Source: Ephemerocybe angulata
Taxonomy: Eukaryota; Basidiomycota; Agaricomycetes; Agaricales; Psathyrellaceae
NCBI GenBank assembly: GCA_013368325.1
Contig: JAACJK010000061.1
Coordinates: 620,001-684,000, forward strand
Direction: 5' to 3'
Length of the DNA stretch: 64,000 nt
Shown: piece after piece, positions 12,434-23,300 of the stretch
How positions within the stretch are numbered: the stretch's first letter is position 1
How the letters are laid out: every line of letters begins with the position of its first letter
Program-made: the position numbers and the translations under genes
Notes under the pieces: generated by a model
Seen by the model: only the letters and a program-made list of their open reading frames with translations
Database searches by the model: none
Told to the model about the DNA's origin: nothing

Positions 12434-12998
12434 GGATAGAATTGGAGTTGGCCGTACTCCCCTACGGTCCTACTTTCCATCCCCGTGTGTCATATCGCCC
12501 TTGCCCCATGTATACTCAAAGTATGTAAAAAAGATGGACGCAATGGTCTTTAGACTTCGGGCGATGGTTGCATCGGTCCTCGTATGGCATCTATGGGCGT
12601 CTAGAACGCATATACCTGAGTACAATTCAAGTAACACTATATGGACACGCACACACTCTCGAGCAATTAGCGATATACGAAATTACAGGTGCCATGTTCA
12701 GGTGAAATGGCTCACTGCCGCTTCTTCTGGGAGTGGGAAATCGCTGCGAAATCTTGGCGGTAACTATCACAAAACACACATACACACACACAATGTGGGT
12801 GGACGGGCCTCACTTAAGCGCTGTCACCATTCCACACGAACTGAGATACATCCTGTAAATGTAGTACATCTCGCGATGCGGGGCTTAACGAATGAGGTTG
12901 GAGGACGGTGCAAGGTGTGCCGCATATAAAGGGTGGATAGTACTTACCACGACCGCACTCACCTAGTTCCCTGTTCCAATCCCCAACATCCATCTATC
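12434..12998. other. Intergenic/promoter region of the finger gene
   Basis: No gene seen. Contains short CA runs near 12775-12790 and a TATAAA at 12925-12930, 69 nt upstream of the ATG at 12999. Confidence 0.45.
12925..12930 (+). promoter_or_regulatory. TATA box of the finger-protein gene
   Basis: TATAAA about 70 nt upstream of the ATG at 12999, well placed for a core promoter. Confidence 0.45.
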
Positions 12999-13500
12999 AT
13001 GCAGCTGTCCACCATTCTCACGATAATATCCGTGGCCATTTTCTTGCAAATGCGCACCGTCATGATGAGGTACGCAAAGCGATGCTTGCAGCTACTTCTA
13101 TGCTGACATTTGTTAACCCACCCACTATTGTGGACGTGCTGCGCACACATACGAATGAAGTCTATGCTAGGGAACCTTACGGCAATGACATCTTGTCTTG
13201 TCACGAAATCACCACACGCGAGCTTCTCTCTGAACTCACCATGCGTGAGCTCGTAGATGAGCTGGAGCGCAGGTCAGGAGAGGTTTGCACTTGTGGAAGG
13301 TTTTTCACCACGCTAAAAAAGGTGAGTAAACGTGCATGCATGCAGCTGTTGGTGGGGTCGATGGTGCTTCGGGTGCTGACAAGGGTGATGTGTCGCAGTT
13401 GAACGAACACCAGAGGTCGTACCATGACCTGAGATTCTGCTTCAACTTATATCAAAAGAAATGTATGTCTACCATAGCCCTTTTGACTCGGCGAATGTGA
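12999..13500 (+). CDS. Small protein with hydrophobic N-terminus and C2H2-like finger
   Basis: Proposed exons 12999-13069, 13171-13321 and 13399-13500 give a 107-residue protein. The first 23 residues (MQLSTILTIISVAIFLQ...) look like a signal peptide. Next comes an acidic helix-prone block (TTRELLSELTMRELVDEL, about 38-55), then a finger-like motif with Cys63, Cys65, His78 and His83: C-x1-C-x12-H-x4-H, the C2H2 pattern with one residue missing between the cysteines. The intron donors are GTACGC and GTGAGT; the first intron is long (101 nt) and its acceptor was chosen because it keeps phase. A further exon from 13519 to TAG 13596 would encode a plausible Pro-rich tail (YGLHWAEKCEPQAPKPSDS), but no GT-AG pair joins it in frame, so the C-terminus is uncertain. 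I recall similar small fungal proteins with this acidic block and a finger, function unknown; this is memory, not a search. Confidence 0.6.
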
Positions 13501-13596
13501 ATTGATGTTTTACCATAGTATGGCCTCCATTGGGCCGAAAAATGTGAACCACAGGCCCCTAAACCCAGTGATAGCCCTGGTAGCCCTCGCAGCTAG

Positions 13597-15199
13597 TTTA
13601 TCCCTTAACCCATCAACACCGCATTCGACACCAGTTCGCGCGGGCCTAGTGAACCACGCAGTAACCTTCATATATGTAGTGCAGGCTCGTCCCAAGGCTT
13701 GAGTCATTTGACTCTGCAGCATGTACATTTAATCAGAACATACATATGCCATTTGTTCAACTCGAAGGTCTCAAAATACCAATTGAACTATGTACGATTT
13801 CCGCGACGTACATACATCGGCGAAAATAGTAGAGTCTTATGAAGGCAAGGCATAACTGGCAGTTCAGCAGTGCCACTGATGACAGCACTGGCTGGATCGC
13901 CCACATGAAGGACCGCCACTCATCTTCGATTATTGTACGCGCCTCGCTCTAATCCTCATCTTAGTGGACTTTACGGACCTACGGTTACAGAAAACGACAA
14001 GGGCGTCAATGTTCATAAAATAGGCGCCCGTAACACGATGCTACGCCATCATTCCCGTCGTGGTTATTATTCATTTAGAAATTTGCCACTCGTGGAATCA
14101 TCGTCGGAATTGGTACCTAGATGATCTGTGATGAGCCTCCAAGGGCATTTTCGATAGAATACTGTAGAATCCTAAGAATTTTTCAAAGCTTTAAATCTCA
14201 CACACACACACACACACACACACCTAGATGTCTTCTTCCCGGTGTGATATGAAGTCTCTGTGGCTACGCCCAACTCTACAATCCGCTTTATCCAGAGAAA
14301 TGTGCCAAAATCACAAAGCCGAAAATCACTCCAAACATCTTTTAGTGAGCCAACGGACGCTCACTCTCGCGCAATTATGCAACTGCCCCACACTGGACAC
14401 CAACGTAAATATCTAATCATACTCCACTCATTTCGTCCCCATCTCACCGGTGTTACGATGCTCGGGCTTCAGCGAAGTTCGGAGACGGTGGTGCGCGAGA
14501 AAATTGCTACAATTCTTTGCTTCAACCTTGATTCAACCGTACAGAGGGGTGCTCGTCGTGGGTGGGAGTCCGTGGGACAAAATCCTTTCAATTAGGCCCA
14601 CCAAGAAATGACTGTGCTCTCGGTGTCGACCGTTCTATGGTTTGACATCCCGAGCTATGGGTCTGAGGGTCATGCATTTACTCTGGCTGGTGCACGTACT
14701 CTCGGTGTCGATCTTTGTATGGTTCGCAACGTAAACTCCCATAATCCACCGCATCTCTCTGTGCACGGACTCTATGATAAGTGATGTGGGGAATGTCGAT
14801 GATCTCGTACTATATATCTCTGGGTTGCGTCCCTCTGAGTGAATCAAATAAAATTTGATTGTCGCTCGACTTGCCATACAAACGGAACATACGTATAAGT
14901 ACTCGAACTCGAGGAGCTCCTCAGTGCCGCTAAGGGTGAGTGTCGGTATTTATTCTCTTGGTATTCTCGTCCTTTCTAGACAGGACAGCCCAGGTGTATT
15001 GAAGAATTAATTGACCTCTCTGTGCTTCTCTTCACCAAGTCAAGGGATCCGAAGTTCACTTCATATCTCGGCGTGACTCCCCGTCAAATAGTCAATATCG
15101 CTTCGCGGCTTGTTCGCGGCGCGCACCAGAGGCGCGTCCAATCGCATGCGTGGGATTTTGTCCGGCATGCCTCGCCCAAAGCGGAAATCGCGAGTCACT
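13597..15199. other. Intergenic with one microsatellite
   Basis: No supported gene. Contains the CA microsatellite listed separately and a repeated CTCTCGGTGTCGA word near 14620 and 14700. Confidence 0.5.
14199..14222 (+). repeat. (CA)n microsatellite
   Basis: About twelve consecutive CA dinucleotides. Confidence 0.9.
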
Positions 15200-17000
15200 G
15201 TTGCTTTCCTCTGCCCACGACCACGACGAGGAACCAACCGACCGATGTCTTCAGAGACGGTAGCTACATCGTCCTGTGCAAGCTCGGCTGGGGCCGCTTC
15301 AGCACCATCTGGCTCGCAAGGGTCTCCAAGTGCGTATCCACATTCTCGTATTTCAACGTATCTACGCATCGCACACAATCTGATCATGAACGCCCCATCC
15401 ATTCCATCGCACAGGCAGAACAGGCACGTCGCGCTCAAGTACACCGAGCCTGCCTCCAACGCCTCGCACCCGCCGCCGTCGCCCGCGCACACGCACCCCG
15501 GCCGCTCGATCCAGTTCCTAGGCCACTTTCACCACAACCGCCCGAATGATACCCATGTGTGCATGGTGTTTGAGGTGCTGGGGGAACTAAGAAGCATCAG
15601 AATTGGATTATATGCATAGGTGTTGTGGGGTATACATATGGGTGGGTCTCGTCGTTCCCTTTCTTCGTTTGCGATTTTTCTTTCTTTCGGATGTTCCGGC
15701 TTGCTTCTACGTTCTCCGGGGCGCTTTCTTTCTTTCCACGTTCGCCCTGGGGCCCTCTCTCTTCGATTCTTCGACATATGGGCGTAATTTTGACCCCTCA
15801 ACGCCGCTATTCCTTTCGTTGCCCCGGTTCCACAATTCTTCGCGCTACGGCGTCTATTTTACACCTTCGATCACCCGATCGCCTTCCCCCGTCTTCCCTG
15901 GGCGTGTACCGCGTCTCTCAAGATCCAGGACGTCTCCCCCGTGTTATCGAGCTCGTTACAACGCGACCGAACAGTCCTATCCGTCGTGCTCGGACGTTCC
16001 AGGGACCTTATCTCTCCCACCGTCTTTCGTTGTCATTGTTTCGTTCACGCTCATTTCATCCCCAACTGCCCTTTGGTCGGACTTTTCCGCCCCCTTTGTC
16101 CCTCCTTCTCTTTCCCGTCGCCCGCGTATTGGCACGACGAGTCCCCCGCTCCATGTCTGCCGGGCATCGAAAGTTTCGCGACCATGCGCTGATGGACCTT
16201 GAGTCGTCAGTTCTTCAACTGTGGATTCGTTCCCAGTGCTCGAGTCCTCGCATGCCGTGGCAAATGGGGCTCTGCGATTGTGCCCGTCTTCGTGCGCAAT
16301 GGGGAGGTGCTGTTCGTGCTCTCCTTTCGTTTCGGACTCTGTGCCCCGGTGCGCCTCGAGTCGTTCGTTCTCTGACTGGTGGCCCGTCGCCCGAGAATCA
16401 GGTCGAAGAGCCCCTTGTTTCACGTCCTCGCCATCGAAAGACTTCGGGGCGTATCCGTACCTTCACCTGGCAAGGGATCGATGAAGCATCGATGCGGCGC
16501 ATCGTGCCGTCAGCTCTTCTGGTGTGTCGGGATTCTTGGAAGGGGGTCCGTGATTCTGGTCGAGGGCGATGGGAGGTGGTGGTAGTGGGTGCGTTTTGGG
16601 TTGTTGGGTGTTGGTGTTTGTTCTTTCGTTTGGTTTTTCGGTTCGGTCGTTTGTCCGCTTCATTCGCGCTCTTAACGTTTACTCCTTCCGCTCTTTCGTT
16701 TCGTTCCTTCCACTCGTGGATTTCCTTTCTCTCCTTCCATTCTTTCGTTTCGGAGACCTTTCGTTGCCGCCCAGTCCTCGCTCGCTCTCTCGCTCCGTCC
16801 TACCGTCTACGTTCACTTTAGTTCGATTTACCTACGCCCCATGTCCTTTGTTCATTCATTCTCCTTCTTTCCCCCTTCTTCCTTCCTTCCAACGTGAACT
16901 CGTACTAACGAACACCCTCCCAGATCTCAAGCCGCAAAACGTCCTCATCTGCATCGACGACGCCGAGTCCGTCATCGGCGTCAATCTCGCCAGCTCAGGG
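15200..17000 (+). pseudogene. SRPK-type protein kinase remnant
   Basis: Remains of a serine/arginine-protein kinase (SRPK/Sky1 family; phosphorylates SR splicing factors). The first exon (to 15329) carries the glycine-rich loop in DVFRDGSYIVLCKLGWGRF and ends at a GTGCGT donor. The second exon (from 15415) has the ATP-binding Lys in RHVALK and the block THVCMVFEVLGE. LDYMHRCCGV follows at about 15604-15633, and DLKPQNVLICIDDAESVI, the catalytic-loop continuation, starts at 16921. Missing: the alpha-C helix segment after VALK, the segment between VLGE and LDYMH, a clean HTD motif (damaged near 15634), and the whole C-lobe after 17000, where the sequence switches to an FHA/coiled-coil gene. The gap 15639-16920 behaves like a 1.28-kb intron (GTGGGT...CCCAG). 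A kinase from this copy is not possible. Confidence 0.75.
15639..16920 (+). other. 1.28-kb pyrimidine-rich intron-like insert
   Basis: Sits exactly where SRPK genes often have a short intron before DLKP. The plus strand is strongly T+C rich, with many TTTCGTT, CTTTCTTTC and CCTTCC words. A 398-codon frame (15625-16821) runs through it, but its Ser/Arg/Phe-rich composition follows from the base skew and I do not take it as a gene. Confidence 0.5.
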
Positions 17001-18361
17001 AGGAGTGTCAGCACCATCGTCAAACCGTCGTCCCGCCCGAGCTGGAGTCGGTGGAGGAGAAGGACGAAAGCGAGGAGGTGGACGTGGAATGGAGGATTGG
17101 GATCGTTGCGAACCGGAGGCGGAGGGGCGGCGCGGAAGGAGTTGGAGCGATGAAACGAGACTGACCCTGGACGACCCCATACACCCGAACCCGCTGGAGA
17201 AGAACCTGGAACAGCTCAAGAGCCTGCTCCTTGCGTCTGTCGCTCCCGCACCCGCTCCTGCGCCAGTCCCTGGGCCGACGCCCGTTAAAGAGGAGAAGGA
17301 GGTTGTGAAGGAGGAGGCGGAGGAGGAGAGGGGCGAGTCGAAGGAATGGTTGTCGGAGAGGATTACGGTGTGGATGAAGAATGTCGAGGTTAAGTGGGAC
17401 AACGTGCAGGAGGAATGGATCTGGAGCAGGAGAGGCTGGGCTGGGTGAGGGAGGAGTGGGAAAGGCGTGTCGCGAGTCTCCGGCAGGGGCAGCAGGGAAG
17501 CGGAAGTGGGAGCGGGTTCGCGACGAATATGGGGGCGTATGGTGGAAGGGTGGGGAACGGGGACGCCGTGAAGCATAATGGGTTCGTGACGCCGCAGGGT
17601 GCGAGGAGTCAGATTAGTGATTTGGGGAGGTATAGGCGGAGGGTGCGGAGAAGGAGGAGAAGAAGGACCAGGAGGAAGGGGGGACTGAGAGCGAGGCCCC
17701 GGGGAGTGGGGATAGGGATGAGAAGGGAGGTCGGAGAGGCGTGTGGGGACGAGTTTGGCGACGTGTGCGAATTCGAGCTTTGCAGTTTCAACTGGTGAGT
17801 GTTCGAATTTGGTTTCGTTCGAGTATCCGTTAGGGTTCGAGGTCGGTACGAGCTGGGGCCTATCGTTGGAGGTGTCTTCGTCGTCACCACATCGACCCGT
17901 CACTAAAACCACCCGCTTTTTCCATGTTCCCTATTTCGTCGCCGCATTTTGACTTCGGCCACCCTCCTCTATCATCATTGAACCTTACTGATGCATCTCG
18001 TCTCATTTTAGGTGCATCGGCACTGGCAAACGCGACGGCTGACACGGCGGTGGATCTGAAGGAGAAGGTGATGCTCGCTACACCAGAGGCGAGTGTGTAC
18101 CAGGACAAGTTGACGACGCTCTCGAAGGGCGTCGTCGAGAACGATGCGGAGGTTGTGAAGGACGAGCAGGAGTCGCATGAGCTTGAAGGCGTCAGTGGGA
18201 AGGCCGTGAGCGATCGTGAACGAGTGCGTGTCCTTTTCTCTTATTGGAGTTCGTTGATACGAACGATTCCTCAGAACATGATCCACGTACAAACGGATGT
18301 CGGAGTGTTACTGTTGAGCGTCGCTGCTGCGGCGGTGATATGGAAGGTGAAGCCCGAGTAG
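17001..18361 (+). pseudogene. C-terminal half of an FHA/coiled-coil tail-anchored protein
   Basis: Duplicate of the 57.8-59.2 kb locus, fused directly behind the SRPK remnant. It starts inside the coding sequence (RSVSTIV), then carries an acidic, Glu/Lys-rich coiled-coil section, and ends in an exon from about 18012 with TPEASVYQDKLTTLSK, a canonical intron (GTGCGT...CTCAG, about 18222-18275), and a tail anchor (DVGVLLLSVAAAAVIWKVKP then Glu and TAG at 18359-18361). The anchor should insert in ER or other internal membranes. Family opinion: Vps64/Far10/SLMAP-like component of STRIPAK-type complexes. Compared with the second copy it lacks roughly 190 bp near 17190 and it changes frame near 17030, but it keeps the true C-terminus that the other copy has lost. 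Confidence 0.65.
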
Positions 18362-19215
18362 AAATTGTTCGGTTGGTCTTTGCTTATCGTGTTTTGTCCG
18401 AGACGGACGGCCTATGTTTCTTTCACTTTTTCGTCCTCGTTTTCCTCTGCTAAAAGCGTATAGTATACCATACCCCCTTCATTCGAATTCATGTTCCATA
18501 TATTATATTCGAGTTCTTTAGGTTTCGCATAGCTCTTTTAGTAAACACTGCATATATACATACACACACATTCGTAGCGCGTTAGGTTCGAGTTTTCCAG
18601 TTCCTTTGCACTTATTTTATTGGGTTCTGTGGTTGCTGTCTCCTGGTATTACTTGTTCGTACGCGTTTCGCTTCTCCTCGTCGCCGAGGCGCGGACTGCG
18701 GCCGTCCTCGGATGCCTCAGACGTGCGCTCGTCGATTCTCGGGACGAGTTCAAAATCGCGGATCCTCCTTCGTTGCAGGGTTCGTACTATATCCTTGACG
18801 TCCCTCGGACGTCTCTCCCACTCTCCCTCATCCTCTCATCATCACCATCATCGTCATACCCCTTGGTCGGCGCCTCAGCCTTCGGCGACGTCTTCGATTC
18901 TTCTGCATAACACAAACCCTATGTCGCCTTCCTCCCGGTATTCGATATCGATCCTCGTATGACCGCTAATGACTTGACTTGTTTGTTTTCGCTCTTTCTC
19001 CGATGTATGTAGGTGTATTCGGGTTTGTTAATTTATGAACGTATTTACACGACTCTGACACTCGTTCGGTTCTCTGGCTTCCCTTCGTACTCAACGACCT
19101 GGTATGTACGTCTCAGGCTCTCGGGTTCAGTGTTCGTGTCTCTGGGAGTTTGACGCATCCAGAGGGGGTCCGTGCATGCCCCCGAAGTGGGTCACATATC
19201 ACTGGGAGTTGTGTC
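17001..19215 (+). repeat. Segmental duplication, copy A
   Basis: Aligns by eye with 57804-59830, from GAGGAGTGTCAGCACCATCG onward through the coiled coil, the tail-anchor exon and about 850 bp of 3' non-coding DNA (for example the GGTCCGTGCATGCCCCCGAA / GGTCCGTGCGCGCCCTCGAA block). Indels separate the copies: A lacks about 190 bp near 17190, and copy B lacks about 290 bp matching 18310-18605. Confidence 0.8.
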
Positions 19216-19604
19216 GTCAGTGGTCTGTGCGCCGGGGATGGGTTTTTGTATTGAGATGTCAAAATTGAATGGGGTGTGGGGCGTTTGGACTTTGGATTTG
19301 GGAGTCTGGAGCGGTCGAGAGGGTCCGACGGTTGTGTGTTGGGTTGCCGGGTGGACATGCAATGTTGAGGTTTGGACTTTGGAGGGGGTGTGGATAAGCG
19401 CCGGTGAGGAGCGTACGTCTCGGTCTCGTGCGAATGCTTTGACAATTATGTCGTAATGGAGACAGCGGATTGTGGAAGGATGTCTGAGGAAGGGGCTAAT
19501 ACAAGTCTTATATAGGAGGAATGATCTTTCACTTGGAACAATGGAAATAGTTATTCAGATGAGTGAGGGGAGGATAGCACTAGCTAAGGCTTGTCTAATG
19601 GCGA
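18362..19604. other. 3' non-coding DNA, partly duplicated
   Basis: No gene. The first 850 bp belong to the segmental duplication. The remainder lies between two converging genes and shows nothing further. Confidence 0.5.
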
Positions 19605-20352
19605 TCATAAGCCAACATTGAAGGAATCTCCGCACCCACAAGACTCCTTTATATTCGGATTGCGGAATACGAACTTGGAACTACACGAAGATGAGTCAAT
19701 AATCATCTCTGTTAGCAAGAATTGACATACCTAAGAGAATCCTCTTTCCAGTCCATCTCGCTCCCGATGATCGAGAACAACGCCTTGCTGTCAATTAATA
19801 CCCGTATACCATCCTGCTCAACCACTTCATCAAACTCGTTCGGCTTGTCGACATATTCGAGGTGGTAGGACATTCCCGCACATCCCTTGTTCCGTACCCC
19901 GACCCGGATAAGTTGAGGCGTCGGCCCGTTCAGCAGGCTTTGTAGCCGCGATACAGCATTTGGTGTCTACATAAAAGAAAGTGCATGAGTGTACAATGGT
20001 TTACTGGGCCGGGCGCGTAAGGTTTACACACTATTGTCAATGCAGCCTTCGTTGGCCGGACTTTGGAACTCGGCTTCTCAGCCTTGGGTGCTGCTGGCAA
20101 TCGGGATGCTATCTGCGGTGCTGCAGCATCGCGAGAAGACATCGTCCTAAAACCAGGCGGTGCTGAGTTTGAGGATGTGGACATTGAGGGACTACTCGGC
20201 GAGGATAGTAACTGCAGGGGTGGAGAGGACATTGACGGGGATCGTAGGGCAGAAAGCAAGGCCCTGCGGGAGATAACGGACAGTGTGCATGACGGCTGCG
20301 GGCGTCTCTGAATGAGTGCTGAGCGACACAGAGAAGGCATCGGCGAGGACAT
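19605..20352 (-). CDS. ISA1: Mitochondrial iron-sulfur assembly protein (ISA1/IscA type)
   Basis: A-type Fe-S scaffold needed in mitochondria for maturation of [4Fe-4S] proteins, acting with ISA2 and IBA57. Exons 20032-20352, 19731-19966 and 19605-19680 join in frame through a 65-nt and a 50-nt GT-AG intron to give 210 residues. The N-terminus is Arg/Ser-rich and lacks acids (RSALIQRRPQPS... ISRRALLSALRS), as in a mitochondrial presequence, followed by a Ser/Pro/Ala linker. The HesB core begins at TPNAVSRLQSLL, then LIRVGVRNKGCAGMSYHLEY with the first conserved Cys, VLIDSKALFSIIGSEMDW, and the terminal SCGCGDSF with the Cys-x-Cys pair. All three cluster-binding cysteines are present. No damage is seen, so the gene is probably functional. 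The assignment to ISA1 rather than ISA2 rests on the overall match. Confidence 0.9.
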
Positions 20353-23300
20353 AGCGTCCGTGAGCAGAGATTGCGGCAGCCGGCTCCAGATTCTCGTCCT
20401 TGTTGTCCCCTATTTGTAATGACTGTCCCAGCCAATCAGCACCCTCCCGATTTACCGCTTCGAATAACACAAATCTATCCCCGATTCCATGAAGTGGGAG
20501 AAGGCTTCTGAAGGCTTCTGAAACCAGAAACATGTATTTTCCCTACGGTGGATGCACCAGATGTGGGAAAATTGGACTTGTTCGTTTATGCGGCTGTGAT
20601 GCTTGGGCAAACCCGGGTAAAAGGTGTTTTCCTCAAGGATGAATTGGATAGTTTTGCGCAGGTTTAATCGCATTGGAGGTTCTAGCGGACATTTTCTATG
20701 CAGGCCCGTCGGCAACGAGGGTGGCTTTCTCTTGGACAGCAGGCGTCCCACAGCCCATCCATACGCGCCAGGGGCCCGGGCATATTGTTCATTACGTAGT
20801 CGGATTAAACCAAAATAACTAAGATGTATGCTGCTCCTTCTGCTCATCCGCCGCCCTTCCTAAGCTACTTGGATTCATATATCTCTACAGCAGCCCAGTT
20901 TCAATAACATTTTCTACGCCATAAATCGAGATGAGACTGGGACGTTAAAATGCACATACATTAGAAGATCGTAATATGCTTTTGAATCACTTCCTATCCC
21001 GTTCCGCTGCCAAAAAGCGTGCAGAATGTCCCCGTCGAGTCCTCAGCTTTTGGAATGCCACTTTGTTCGCAATTTTCGTGCGCGAATTTTATTCTCAGCT
21101 CTGCAGTTAAATCTGCCTGGAATTTGGTTCTCGACGAGAGCAGCACTTGAAGATCAGATAAATAAATATTGTATACGCGACTATTCGGCGCAAGCATTTT
21201 GAATCCATGCTTTAGATTTATCATGCTTGCCTCCCGATTTGTACCCATCAATAGTCGGTGGCCCCAATAGTCGGGCGGATATTCCAACACGGTATGATAT
21301 CATACGCAAAACCTAAGATTCCTTCGTGAATATGCGAGAACCATTAGAACAAGAGCATCGAGTGGGAGTGCTAACCGCCGTAGCGCTTGCTCACAGTAAA
21401 TGTCGAAGCACGAAGATCGTCGTACTGAGCTGGCGAGCGGGCAAAGTCCCCGACAACATGTAGCTATCCTAGACTCGAGTATCCGGATACCTGGTATTGA
21501 CAGCTAAATTATCGACATTAAACCTTCAAACCGTTAGGGTACTAGAATGTATTCATCTGAGCGAGCTACGGATGTCGTGAAAGCACACCAAAATACATTC
21601 CACATGCTAGAACTCAATCCACGAGGAGTTGAATAACACACTGGAACCGACACTCTCCAAGACGGTGGGAAACCCCCTGCGCAAATAGGTGAGTCGATAT
21701 CGAGCGAGGCGAGTAGAAACATATTTCGGCGTACGTGTCCTACTTTAATTATCTTTTTCTCGACTCCGAGCCCTGCAGTACCTGAGGTCATTGAAATCGG
21801 GGAGAGCAGGACCTACCTAACCTTAAATTAATCATGGGTTTGAATATTGTTTAAACCGCTCTGATTTCAATCGGTAGGCGAAAGATAGAGAGCGAGGACG
21901 AGGAAAATACCATCTAAAAGAGAGGTTTTTTTATACGACAGACGAGGGAGAAACTACGGGGAAAAATGCTATGAAAATTGCGGAGGTCGTGATCGACCAT
22001 ACGTGAGCGCTGGGCGCCTAATCGAACCGGCGCGCCTGATCTGGTGTGCGACGGTTGGAAGTTGGCCCGCACAGTAGTCATACTACCCTTCCCACGGCCC
22101 GTAGTCTGTCTCCAGCAGCGAATGCAGGACGAAAGAGAAACACCCTTGGACCAGTAGGAACCCTCCACATGGACGCACCCTCCATTTATATCCTTGCAAT
22201 GATAACGAGCAGCCGGAGAGCCGGCCTGAGATCGATGAAGCAAGGTGCTGCACCCATTCTAGTCCTGTCTGACGGCGAATATCGACGCAGCGAAGTGCAG
22301 CACGTATGGCGCGCAGCCTATCTGAAACTAGGATAGATGCAACGAACTGCTGCACCTATTCTAGCCCCGTCTGACGGCGAATATATGCAGCGAAGGGAAA
22401 CTAGTCCCGTCTCTAGCTGCAAGGGCATTAAAGCTTCAAATAAATATCATGAAAATATTCTACCCGGACTATACCGCAATTATCGACACATGAACCATTC
22501 CACTCACCGAAGGTAGAGACAGGAATATTTCATATCTCGATAATTACCCATTAGTCCTCAGCTAGTATGACTGAATGGTATGTCGAGGTCTCCACCAAAA
22601 TCCAACTAACACAGGCTATGTCATTTCTCAAACCATTCAGTTTAGTATGAAGTCGAAGCTAAATAAATTAGAAAATTGTATAGAAAGATGGGATGCACAG
22701 TTTAAAGTTCACATGCTTGCTCTATCCCGAGAAATACCACACACGAGTGCCCGCGCTACGTCCTCTCGGAACATATCTGCATGCGGAACGACTTTCCAGG
22801 GACGTGAGCAGGTTGTATAGCATCTTCCCCCTGCACCTCCGCATTGTCAATCAGCGATCTGGAGCAATGCCCTATACCAGGAAAATACCATTGCTTTCGC
22901 GCACTTGCCGCGGAATTGAGTAACCGACTTCCGAGATTAATAGTGTGGGGTACGAAGCAACTAGATCTTCTCATTGGCTGGCGCGTCCTTTACTTGGATT
23001 CTCCATAATTTAAAGCTCTCGCTCCATCCAACTGTATCCGCCCGTCATTGCTGGTACGTTACGCGTAGGTGGCCATCGTGGCCTTAGGTTTCCACGGCAT
23101 CGTCCGGAGCTCCATGCGACCAACATCTGACGTCCTCGACTCGCGGGCACTCCCAACCCACTGTCATCATTACTTGTCACCCGTAGTCGTAGTGGCTGGT
23201 CGTCGGAGTCGTGTCGACCTGTAGTAGTCAGTAGAGTACCCTCCCAAACTCTCCATGGCTCCGGCCCGTAGAGTACCCTTTGCACGTCGAGCCGATAACG

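Noticed and set aside
15625..16821. 398-codon open frame
   Set aside because: Its Ser/Phe/Arg-rich composition is produced by the T+C skew of the insert; there is no domain, and the SRPK exon boundaries show that it lies in an intron-like gap.
20452..20847. Second gene upstream of ISA1
   Set aside because: A 131-codon frame without splice support or homologous motif; not distinguishable from chance.
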